The notes under the pieces were generated by a model, which saw only the letters and a program-made list of their open reading frames with translations, searched no databases and was not told where the DNA came from. A stretch of DNA of 11,068 bases, taken from NCBI GenBank assembly GCA_015232955.1, contig JADFYS010000043.1:1-11068 (forward strand). The letters run 5' to 3'. Both the position numbers and the translations under genes were made by a program. Source of the DNA: Gammaproteobacteria bacterium. GTDB lineage: Bacteria > Pseudomonadota > Gammaproteobacteria > Thiohalomonadales > Thiohalomonadaceae. Of this stretch, positions 1 through 6,539 are shown in pieces; the stretch's first letter is position 1; each line of letters starts with the position of its first letter.

Positions 1-1
1 T

Positions 2-158
2 TCACGGTGTCCAACTTCGGATTTTAGGATTATCGGCATGGATGGCCGTCGTCTCTAGCATCCGGATAGCAGTATCCGACTGATTAACCAGCATGCCAAT
101 TTCGGTGCATTCTAAGGATCACCGCCTCTGCACTTTCGTTCGCCAAAAGATTCGTCGC
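2..158 (-). pseudogene. Aspartate/glutamate racemase family, C-terminal remnant (frameshifted)
   Basis: Read on the minus strand, codons from about 158 down to 114 give TNLLANESAEAVIL. After one extra base in 113-110 the reading continues in the next frame as CTEIGMLVNQSDTAI, then a TTAIHA stretch and a TGA stop at 4-2. This matches the C-terminal end of Asp/Glu/hydantoin racemases (MurI/YgeA-like), where a 'GA-AVILGCTEI' stretch carries the second catalytic Cys and is followed by a 'D-T--IHA' segment. The Cys (107-109) and the Glu two residues after it survive, but the frame is broken just before them and the N-terminal two thirds of the protein are missing. The upstream end runs straight into the IS30 fragment, so an insertion or deletion probably removed the rest. 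It is too short to be functional. The assignment is by motif memory only. Confidence 0.7.
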
Positions 159-311
159 TACTTCCAAAAAGGAGCGAATTTAGGTAAGGTGTCTGAATCG
201 GAGTTGCAGAGCTTCGTGGATAAGATCAATAAGCGGCCCTACAAGTGCCTAAAGTACCAGACACCGTACGGTGTATTCGCCGAGGCCCTGCGTGTTGTAC
301 TTGCAAGTTGA
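93..311 (+). pseudogene. IS30-family transposase, C-terminal fragment
   Basis: The frame is open from 93, but only codons from about 150 onward look like transposase: IRRYFQKGANLGKVS, then INKRPYKCLKYQTPYGVF. This is the typical C-terminal end of IS30-family DDE transposases ('RQYFPKG-DLS-VS' and 'LN-RPRKCLGYKTP-EVF'). The first 19 codons read through the antisense racemase remnant and are not transposase. The DD part of the catalytic triad and all DNA-binding regions are gone, so this is a dead end-fragment of an element. The sequence around the stop and just after it (about 294-320, cttgcaagttgaattcgcg) resembles the terminal inverted repeat of IS30 relatives, which would put the element's right end near 320. 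The TorT-like gene starts about 30 bp beyond that. Confidence 0.8.
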
Positions 312-349
312 ATTCGCGATATTCAAATAAATGAATTGAGGAAGATTCT
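312..349 (+). promoter_or_regulatory. Short leader of the signalling operon
   Basis: Only 38 bp separate the transposase stop from the TorT-like start. They contain a small inverted repeat, attca (321-325) and tgaat (332-336) with a 6-bp gap, and a ribosome binding site, gagga (338-342), 7 bp before the ATG. No convincing sigma-70 pair fits here. The promoter must lie within the IS30 end or further left, or transcription starts from a weak hybrid promoter formed at the IS junction. Read on the minus strand, 329-338 matches the E. coli Tor box (CTGTTCATAT) at 7 of 10 positions, which is easily chance in A+T-rich DNA. Confidence 0.25.
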
Positions 350-1435
350 ATGACTTTTAGCAAAATATTAATGGTATTGATTTTGGCTTTACTCAGTGTT
401 ACCTCTTTTGCTGCCAGCTGGTTTCCACTGCAAATTGATGTCTGGGATCCACCGTTCAATACGCAAATGAAACGACATACTGAAATTTACTCAGCCTTAA
501 ATAAAGCAGCAAAACCCTGGAAAATTTGTGCCTCCATTCCTCATTTAAAAGATGCTTACTGGCTGGCGGTCAACTTTGCTCTGGTGGATGAGGCAAAACG
601 CCTTGGTGTGCGCCTGCGCCTGAATGAAGCCGGTGGCTATGATAAGCTGGAAATACAAAAACAGCAAATACAAGAATGCATGAATACTGGTGCTGATGGA
701 CTGATTGTAAGTGGTATAACAACAGATGGTATTAATGAGCAGGTTGAACAGATTGTTGCTGAAGGAAAACCTGTTGTTGATCTGATTAACTGGATATCGG
801 CAAAAAACCTTACTGCCAGAACCGCTGGTTCTTATTGGGATAATGGTTATCAAACGGGTAATTATCTTAAACAATTAACTGTAAACACTACTGGGGAAAA
901 AATCAATATTATCTGGTTACCCGGACCCAAGGGTCCTGGCTGGTCTTTAGCTGGTGATGCTGGCTTTCAGGAAGCGCTCAAAGACAGTCATATTCATATA
1001 CTAAAAACCTCCTGGGGGGATACCGGACGAGCTGTTCAAGAACAGTTAATTGAAGAGGCTCTGAAGCAGCATGCGAGTATTGATTATGTGGTTGGAAGTA
1101 CTGTTAGCGCTGAAGCCGCCGTTGATATTCTGACTAAACGCGGTTTAAAAAAATCTATCAAGGTAATATCCTATTATTATGGGCCTGGTGTGCATAGGGG
1201 GATACGAAGAGGTCAAATTATAGCGGCACCTACCGATAAACAAGGTGTTCAGGCTCGTTTAGCTATCAACCAAATCATCAAGATATTAGAAGCTAAGCCC
1301 TATCTTAAACATATAGGACCTAAAGTTCAGGTGGTTGACCGAAAAAATATTAAAGAATTTGACCAAACCACTTCTATCCCACCTAGAGGTTTTCGTCCCG
1401 TGTTTAGTGTAGATGACTGGGTCATCCAGCAGTGA
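350..1435 (+). CDS. torT: TorT-like periplasmic binding protein
   Basis: The predicted product is a 361-residue periplasmic sugar-binding-fold protein that resembles TorT, which binds trimethylamine N-oxide in E. coli and presents it to the sensor TorS. Residues 1-21 form a clean signal peptide (charged start, hydrophobic core, SFA cleavage before ASWFP). The mature start has the Trp-rich WFPLQIDVWDPP seen in TorT, followed by PWKICASIP and the two-lobed type I binding-protein pattern (ADGLIVSG at the end of the first lobe, YVVGSTVSAEAAVDIL in the second). The length fits (E. coli TorT is about 340 residues). Start choice: ATG with a gagga site 7 bp upstream. The stop overlaps the kinase start by 4 bases (GTGA), so the two are translationally coupled and very probably partners. 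The DNA is A+T-richer than the housekeeping genes to the right. The ligand is uncertain: the family has diverged beyond TMAO and no torCAD genes are visible. Confidence 0.85.
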   Translation: MTFSKILMVLILALLSVTSFAASWFPLQIDVWDPPFNTQMKRHTEIYSALNKAAKPWKICASIPHLKDAYWLAVNFALVDEAKRLGVRLRLNEAGGYDKLEIQKQQIQECMNTGADGLIVSGITTDGINEQVEQIVAEGKPVVDLINWISAKNLTARTAGSYWDNGYQTGNYLKQLTVNTTGEKINIIWLPGPKGPGWSLAGDAGFQEALKDSHIHILKTSWGDTGRAVQEQLIEEALKQHASIDYVVGSTVSAEAAVDILTKRGLKKSIKVISYYYGPGVHRGIRRGQIIAAPTDKQGVQARLAINQIIKILEAKPYLKHIGPKVQVVDRKNIKEFDQTTSIPPRGFRPVFSVDDWVIQQ

Positions 1436-4400
1436 ACAAAAAATATGACTCTCATCAGGTTAATCGTTGGCGCTGGCTAATGCCATCGGTGATCCTGATT
1501 TTGGGTTTGGGGGGTACTTTGTTATTAAGTGACTCTTTTCGACAAAGAGCAATAACTAATTGGGAAACGGATGCCAAGCAGGCTGCGCAGTGGTTATCAG
1601 GCACTTTTCTGGGCTGGCTTGAGGAAAGTTATGCACCGATTTCCGGTATTGCCGCACTCTATGAAAATTCTGACAGCGTTACTGAAGATGAGTTTTTTAA
1701 TGCCTATGATGCTTTAGAATCGCGTGCCACTGCATTTTTTCTCGATGCAATTGCTGTATTACAGCCTGATGATGAAAATCCTGGTATATCCCATTGGCGA
1801 GTCAGTGAGTCATCCGATCCACTGGGTATGCTTAAGCCGGGGCAAACACTGGCACAAAATACCCGTCTGTTAAATTCACTTGCCGCTGCTCTGGTTCGTC
1901 CCGGACAGATAGTTTTAGGTGCACCCCAGCAAACGACAGGAGGACAAACAATATCTCTGGTGGTATTGATAATACAAGCTCAAACTAAAACTATAGCTAT
2001 TACTGGATTACTTAATTACCATGCGCTTTTAGATGGTCTTATTGCTATCTATACACCTATCGGCATGGATCTGGAAGTTGACGGTCGTTTTCCACAAAAA
2101 ACTGATCGTGGAGAACTGCAGAATGTGATAAGGGCAAACCATAGTGATGAATTATTTGCATCTACCACACGTACCATTAGTGCAGAGGCAGACCTTAGCC
2201 TCACCTGGATTTTTAATCAGGATTTTCAGGGCGGCCCGGATCAGTCTTTAGCTGATGCAACTCTCTGGATAGGTTCTATTCTCAGCTTTCTAATGGCCTT
2301 ATTTGTTTTTTTTCTGCTGACCAAAAACAGAGATGTTAGCCAAAAAGTAGAATCAGCTACCGCAGCTTTACAGAAAACTCAGGAACAATTTGAATCAATG
2401 GTGTCTAATGTCCCCGGAGCAATCTATAGGGTTGTAAATGATTCAGCATGGCCAATTATTTACATGAGTGACGAGATAGAAAAAATCACAGGGTATCCTG
2501 CATCTGATTTTATTGAGAGTAGAATTGTCACTTTTTCTACCATAATGCATCCTGACGATGTTGAGTCAACTGGAAGAAGCATTGCAGAACAATTTGAACA
2601 CGGGAACAGTTTTCAATTTGATTATCGGGTAATAGCGAAAAGTGGTGAAACGGTATGGGTTCGTGGCAAAGGTCAGTCTGTCAAAACAGAAAGTGGCGAC
2701 TCATTTATTGATGGCGTTATAATAGATATTACAGAAAATAAAAAGCTTGAAGATGAAATCATCAAGGCAAAAGAATTAGCCGAAGAAGCAACAAAAGCCA
2801 AGTCCGATTTTCTGGCCAATATGTCCCATGAAATTCGTACCCCAATGAATGCGATTATCGGCATGTCTCACCTGGCGCTAGAAACAGAATTAAGTGCTAA
2901 ACAACATAATTATATTGAAAAAGTTCATCGTTCTGGTGAATCCTTGCTGGGTATTATTAACGATATTCTCGATTTTTCTAAGATAGAAGCTGGAAAGTTG
3001 GATATGGAAACGATTCCATTTCGTCTGGAAGATGTCATGGATAATCTTTCTAATCTGGTCGGACTTAAAGCGGAAGAAAAAGGCGTGGAACTGATGTTTC
3101 GACTTGCCCATGAGCTACCCACCGCTCTGATAGGCGATCCTCTTCGCCTGGGACAAATTCTAGTGAATTTAGGCAATAATGCTGTTAAGTTTACTGAAGC
3201 TGGTGATGAGATAGAAATTTCTGCTCAGGTTAAAGAAGAATCAGAAGAGAGTGTTCTATTACAATTTTCTGTGCGTGACAGTGGTATTGGTATGACTCAG
3301 GAGCAGCAGTCTAAATTGTTCCAATCCTTTAGTCAGGCTGATACATCGACGACCCGAAAATACGGTGGCACAGGGTTAGGATTGACGATTTCTAAAAAAC
3401 TCTCTGAAATGATGCAGGGTGAGATTTGGGTTGAAAGCGAAGCGAATGTTGGCAGTATCTTTCGATTTACTGCCCGCCTAGGTAAGCAGCAAGGAAAAAT
3501 ATCAAAACGCCGTTCTATTTCATCTGAGTTGGGTGCACTACATGTTATGGTGGTCGATGATAATGGCACATCACGGGAAATTTTGTCGGAAATGCTAGCC
3601 AGTTTTGGTTTTCAAATTGACCAGGCAGGTACGGGTGAAACAGCCATTGCTTTATTGCAAGCTGTCGATGACAAGCCCTATGACTTAGTCTTAATGGATT
3701 GGAAAATGCCGGGTATGGATGGCATAGAATGTACACAGGCGATACAAAGTAATGCTGAGATTAGTCACGCACCCACCGTCATCATGGTTACCGCCTATGG
3801 GCGTGAAGAAGCCAATCATGCGGCGGAAAATGTGGACATCAGAGCTTTTTTAACCAAACCTGTCACACCATCAACCCTATTAGATAGTATTATGCTGGCG
3901 ATGGGTCACGAAGTGGTTTCTGAATCCCGTGCAGCTAAAAACCAGGAAAATTCTATTGAAGAAATTAACAAATTACATGGTGCCAAAGTGTTATTGGTTG
4001 AAGACAATGAAATGAATCAAGAATTGGCACTGGAACTGCTCAATAGCAAGGGCATCACTGTATTTTTAGCCAATAATGGTCAGGAGGCGTTGGACATTAT
4101 TGCGAAAGAGGAAGTTGATGGCTCAACTTTTGACGGAGTGCTAATGGATTGTCAGATGCCGATAATGGATGGTTATACAGCCACGCGTGAGATCCGCAAA
4201 CAGTCTCGATATGCCCAACTACCGATTATTGCCATGACCGCCAACGCCATGGTGGGGGACAGAGAGAAGGTGATTGCGGCGGGGATGAACGACCACATCG
4301 CCAAGCCGCTCAATGTCAACGCCATGTTCAGCACCATCGCCCGTTGGATCACTCCAGCGAATCCCATCGAACTGGCCGAGACCGCGCAGACGACAGCAAC

Positions 4401-5004
4401 GGCAACCGCACCAGCGCTACCGGAACTGCCCGGCATCGACACCGCAGCGGGATTAGAGATCACCATGGGCAACCTCGCCCTGTATCGCAACCTGCTGCTG
4501 CGGTTTCGTAGCAGTCAGCGTGAATTCGGTCAGCAGTTTGCCACCGCGAGAGCGGCCGGAGACACAGAATTGGCAACCCGCCTCGCCCACACACTAAAAG
4601 GGGTAGCGGGTAATATAGGCGCCAAGGAGGTACAGACGACAGCAGCGCGATTGGAGCAGGGGTGCAAAGAAGATGCTGCGTCCACCGGGATAGAACCTCT
4701 ACTCGAGCAAACGCTTGAAGCCCTGCAGCCGGTAATCGACGGACTGCAACAGCTTGACATTACAGAGACAGCGGACGAACAGACGGCAGCCCTCGACCAG
4801 ACAGAATTGGCGGAGCGGCTTGAAAGGGTGAAGGAACTGCTCGAAGATGGTGATTCTGATGCCGCTGACTTACTGGCAGAGTTGACTCCGCTGGTGCAGG
4901 ATCAGGCCATCGCCAAGTCGTTGGCAGCGGTATCTCATGCGGTGGCTGATTATGATTTTGATGCGGCGATTGAGAGGGTAATTGCGTTACAATCGGACGG
5001 ATAA
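1432..5004 (+). CDS. TorS-like hybrid sensor histidine kinase (CHASE-like–PAS–HK–REC–REC–HPt)
   Basis: This is a 1190-residue inner-membrane hybrid kinase. It starts at GTG in the 4-base overlap with the TorT-like gene. Order of parts: membrane helix about 15-33; periplasmic sensor about 35-274 with a CHASE-like pattern (S-I-AALYENSDSVT-DEF near 71-88); helix about 276-298; coiled coil about 300-320; PAS/PAC about 320-436; H box ANMSHEIRTP with His466; ATPase domain with the N box around Asn583 and G boxes DSGIGM and GGTGLGLTI; receiver 1 (Asp709/710, phospho-acceptor Asp756, Lys809); receiver 2 (Glu857/Asp858, acceptor Asp906, Lys958); HPt with AHTLKG and His1053; and a helical tail. All catalytic residues are intact. 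E. coli TorS has a HAMP-containing sensor and a single receiver, so this is a distinct relative. The likely partners are the TorT-like protein outside the cell and the receiver-phosphatase encoded 21 bp downstream. Base composition changes sharply inside receiver 2 (see the entry at 4190-4240). Confidence 0.93.
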   Translation: MNKKYDSHQVNRWRWLMPSVILILGLGGTLLLSDSFRQRAITNWETDAKQAAQWLSGTFLGWLEESYAPISGIAALYENSDSVTEDEFFNAYDALESRATAFFLDAIAVLQPDDENPGISHWRVSESSDPLGMLKPGQTLAQNTRLLNSLAAALVRPGQIVLGAPQQTTGGQTISLVVLIIQAQTKTIAITGLLNYHALLDGLIAIYTPIGMDLEVDGRFPQKTDRGELQNVIRANHSDELFASTTRTISAEADLSLTWIFNQDFQGGPDQSLADATLWIGSILSFLMALFVFFLLTKNRDVSQKVESATAALQKTQEQFESMVSNVPGAIYRVVNDSAWPIIYMSDEIEKITGYPASDFIESRIVTFSTIMHPDDVESTGRSIAEQFEHGNSFQFDYRVIAKSGETVWVRGKGQSVKTESGDSFIDGVIIDITENKKLEDEIIKAKELAEEATKAKSDFLANMSHEIRTPMNAIIGMSHLALETELSAKQHNYIEKVHRSGESLLGIINDILDFSKIEAGKLDMETIPFRLEDVMDNLSNLVGLKAEEKGVELMFRLAHELPTALIGDPLRLGQILVNLGNNAVKFTEAGDEIEISAQVKEESEESVLLQFSVRDSGIGMTQEQQSKLFQSFSQADTSTTRKYGGTGLGLTISKKLSEMMQGEIWVESEANVGSIFRFTARLGKQQGKISKRRSISSELGALHVMVVDDNGTSREILSEMLASFGFQIDQAGTGETAIALLQAVDDKPYDLVLMDWKMPGMDGIECTQAIQSNAEISHAPTVIMVTAYGREEANHAAENVDIRAFLTKPVTPSTLLDSIMLAMGHEVVSESRAAKNQENSIEEINKLHGAKVLLVEDNEMNQELALELLNSKGITVFLANNGQEALDIIAKEEVDGSTFDGVLMDCQMPIMDGYTATREIRKQSRYAQLPIIAMTANAMVGDREKVIAAGMNDHIAKPLNVNAMFSTIARWITPANPIELAETAQTTATATAPALPELPGIDTAAGLEITMGNLALYRNLLLRFRSSQREFGQQFATARAAGDTELATRLAHTLKGVAGNIGAKEVQTTAARLEQGCKEDAASTGIEPLLEQTLEALQPVIDGLQQLDITETADEQTAALDQTELAERLERVKELLEDGDSDAADLLAELTPLVQDQAIAKSLAAVSHAVADYDFDAAIERVIALQSDG
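4190..4240. other. Composition breakpoint inside the kinase gene (probable recombination joint)
   Basis: Sample lines to the left (for example 3901-3960, about 42% G+C) use A+T-rich codons, whereas lines to the right (4261-4320 about 57%, 4381-4440 about 68%) are G+C-rich. The switch falls at about residues 920-937 of the kinase, between the phospho-acceptor Asp906 and the conserved Lys958 of receiver 2, in one of the most conserved parts of such genes. The frame and the receiver fold stay intact. My inference is homologous recombination between an incoming kinase gene and a resident one. The exact joint cannot be fixed by eye. Confidence 0.6.
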
Positions 5005-5025
5005 CTTTTTGAAGGATGTAATCAC

Positions 5026-6252
5026 ATGTTAGAGACAGTAACTGCCTCCGCCACCATTCTTGCGGTAGATGATACCCCCGATAACCTCGATATAGTGCGA
5101 GGTGTACTGAAAGAGCAACAGCACCGAGTATTGTGTGCAGTCAACGGTGAGCGAGCGTTAAAACTGGCGACAGAGAAATCACCAGATCTCATCCTGCTTG
5201 ATGTGATGATGCCGGGTATTGATGGTCACGAGGTGTGTCGGCGTCTGAAGGCGGATGCGGTCACACGAGATATTCCGGTTATTTTTCTTACCGCGTTAAG
5301 TGACGCCAAAGACGAGCGTGCCGGGTTGGAGTTGGGTGCGGTGGACTATATTGCCAAGCCACTCAGTCCGGCGATTCTCACTGCCCGGGTCAATACTCAT
5401 CTTAGTCTGAAGCGCGCCCGGGATGCGATGCAAGAGCAGAACCGGTTGCTGGAGAGCGAAGTACAAGAGCGCAAGCGGGCACAGGCCGAGATGGTCGACA
5501 GTATTCGCTACGCTAGCCGTATCCAGCAGGCGACCCTCCCCGCGGATGATCTATTCAGGGAGTTTTGTAGCGATTACTTTAACTGGTGGCAACCGCGGGA
5601 TGTGGTCGGTGGGGATATCTATTGGGCGCGTCGTTGGGGGGATGGACTGCTCCTTGCGCTGGGCGACTGTACCGGTCACGGTGTTCCTGGTGCATTAATG
5701 ACGATGGTGGTCTCCGGTGCGATTGATCGCGCCTTGCAGCAGCAGCCCGTAGGTAATCTCGCGTACCTGCTCGCGGCTATCAACAGTTATATACAGGGCA
5801 GCTTGGGACAGTTTTATGGCACCGAAGGTGGGTCTGATGACGGGCTCGATATGGGTGCCTGCTATATTGTGAAGGGGCGTAATACGCTGAAATTTTCTGG
5901 TGCCCGCTTCGATCTATATCAACAGCGCAAGGGTGAAATTACGGTGCATAAGGGGATTCGTAAGTCACTCGGCTACCGTAGTATCCCTCGGGATCAGCAG
6001 TATGAAGAGGTTGAGATCTCCTTTGCCCCAGGTGACCGTTTCTATCTAAGTAGTGATGGGCTGTTTGATCAGGTTGGGGGAGAGAAGCGTCGTGGTTTTG
6101 GAAAGCGCCGCTGGATGGATATTTTGGCTGAATTGCCACCTGAGAAATCCATGACAGAATACCGCCAAATAATCTCAACCATTTTTGAGCAGTATCAAGG
6201 TAATGAGCCGCGTCGGGACGATGTTTCGGTGTTAGGTTTTATCTGTCCTTGA
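5026..6252 (+). CDS. Response regulator with PP2C/SpoIIE-type (RsbU/SiaA-like) phosphatase output
   Basis: This 408-residue cytoplasmic protein should dephosphorylate Ser/Thr on a partner (usually an anti-sigma-factor antagonist or SiaC-type protein) when its receiver is phosphorylated. The receiver spans about 10-125, with Asp15/Asp16, phospho-acceptor Asp59 in LLDVMMPG, Thr89 and Lys111. A coiled-coil linker follows (about 128-158), leading into the helix SIRYASRIQQATLP that is typical of this phosphatase class. The metal-binding phosphatase motifs are complete: VVGGDIYW (Asp197), GDCTGHGVPG (Asp214), SSDGLFD (Asp344) and RRDDVSVL (Asp398/399). There is no DNA-binding domain. Start: ATG with gaagga 9 bp upstream, 21 bp after the kinase stop, so it is in the same operon and the natural end of its phosphorelay. 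The gene has the G+C-rich style of the right half of the window. SpoIIE-type phosphatases normally sit beside a STAS-domain substrate and a kinase, but neither is visible here. The molecular class is secure and the target unknown. Confidence 0.92.
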   Translation: MLETVTASATILAVDDTPDNLDIVRGVLKEQQHRVLCAVNGERALKLATEKSPDLILLDVMMPGIDGHEVCRRLKADAVTRDIPVIFLTALSDAKDERAGLELGAVDYIAKPLSPAILTARVNTHLSLKRARDAMQEQNRLLESEVQERKRAQAEMVDSIRYASRIQQATLPADDLFREFCSDYFNWWQPRDVVGGDIYWARRWGDGLLLALGDCTGHGVPGALMTMVVSGAIDRALQQQPVGNLAYLLAAINSYIQGSLGQFYGTEGGSDDGLDMGACYIVKGRNTLKFSGARFDLYQQRKGEITVHKGIRKSLGYRSIPRDQQYEEVEISFAPGDRFYLSSDGLFDQVGGEKRRGFGKRRWMDILAELPPEKSMTEYRQIISTIFEQYQGNEPRRDDVSVLGFICP

Positions 6253-6364
6253 AATCCAGCGTTTCCAGGTATCTTGGGTATATGTGCCCAACAAGCTATG
6301 GCTGCCACTGGGAGTAGAGTATGCACCGCTGCCATTTGCCCTCTACCGTTTTGAGAAGGAGTAG
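6236..6364 (+). pseudogene. 3' remnant of an unrecognised gene
   Basis: Just past the phosphatase stop, in the +1 frame, 42 codons stay open from a TAG at 6233-6235 to a TAG at 6362-6364. The translation includes WVYVPNKLWLPLGVEY, then APLPFALYRFEKE. The codons and the aromatic-rich, protein-like text look like the natural end of a real gene, but no start codon with a ribosome binding site exists and the frame overlaps the phosphatase end. I do not recognise the family. The simplest reading is that a gene once following the phosphatase lost all but its 3' end. It could also be chance. Confidence 0.4.
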
Positions 6365-6366
6365 TC

Positions 6367-6450
6367 ATGCCACCCAAAGTGAAAGTAACCGTTCAGACCC
6401 CATCACCTGATCTCCCTCTCCCAGCGGGAGAGGGTAGGGGTGAGGGTTAA
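6367..6450 (+). pseudogene. 5' end of a gene cut by a palindromic element
   Basis: An ATG at 6367 has a strong ribosome binding site (aaggag, 6356-6361, 5 bp spacing) that lies inside the last codons of the preceding remnant, as in a coupled gene pair. The reading is MPPKVK and then enters the palindromic repeat at 6385, giving VTVQTPSPDLPLPAGEGRG and a TAA at 6448-6450. The repeat-derived part is low-complexity text, not protein-like. The first six codons are probably all that is left of the original gene. A genuine 27-residue peptide is possible but unlikely. Confidence 0.35.
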
Positions 6451-6476
6451 AAAAGCAGGGGGGTCTGAACGGTTAC
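6385..6476. repeat. Nested palindromic repeat, MITE/REP-like
   Basis: Two perfect 17-base arms face each other: gtaaccgttcagacccc at 6385-6401 and its exact reverse complement at 6460-6476. Between them lies a second perfect hairpin, ccctctccc (6414-6422), loop agc, gggagaggg (6426-6434), followed by taggggtgaggg. The inner motif resembles the 'CCCTC-CCC / GGGAGAGGGTGAGGG' repeats scattered through many proteobacterial genomes. The 92-bp unit has no coding capacity and no target-site duplication that I can see. It is not a standard terminator because no T-tract follows the inner stem. It sits 63 bp upstream of purH and probably breaks a small gene. Confidence 0.75.
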
Positions 6477-6539
6477 AATCCGGATAGCCTGTTGGTCAAA
6501 CAGTGCAAAATTTAACTATTAACTCTCAGGAAACCAAAT
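6477..6539 (+). promoter_or_regulatory. purH leader with candidate promoter
   Basis: This A+T-rich 63-bp leader lies between the palindrome and purH. A weak sigma-70-like pair can be drawn: ttggtc (6492-6497), 17 bp, actatt (6515-6520). The ribosome binding site is the agg of ctcagg, 10 bp before the ATG at 6540. I see no convincing PurR operator. Because the palindrome ends 15 bp before the candidate -35, its insertion could have reset purH transcription. Confidence 0.25.

Noticed and set aside
60..70. atccggatagc shared with 6478-6488 as a repeat pair
   Set aside because: About a dozen 11-base matches are expected by chance in a window of this size, and the flanks do not match.
329..338. 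Tor box upstream of the TorT-like gene
   Set aside because: Only 7 of 10 positions match in A+T-rich DNA, there is a single copy although Tor boxes usually come in sets, and no TorR gene is in view.
4173..4490. 105-codon minus-strand frame across the kinase REC2–HPt region
   Set aside because: It is antisense to well-defined receiver and HPt motifs. The Ala/Val/Ser-rich text is a mirror of the Ala/Thr-rich linker.
6414..6455. Inner hairpin plus A-run as a rho-independent terminator
   Set aside because: On the plus strand the run after the stem is A, not T. On the minus strand the T-run precedes the stem, so neither direction gives a terminator.
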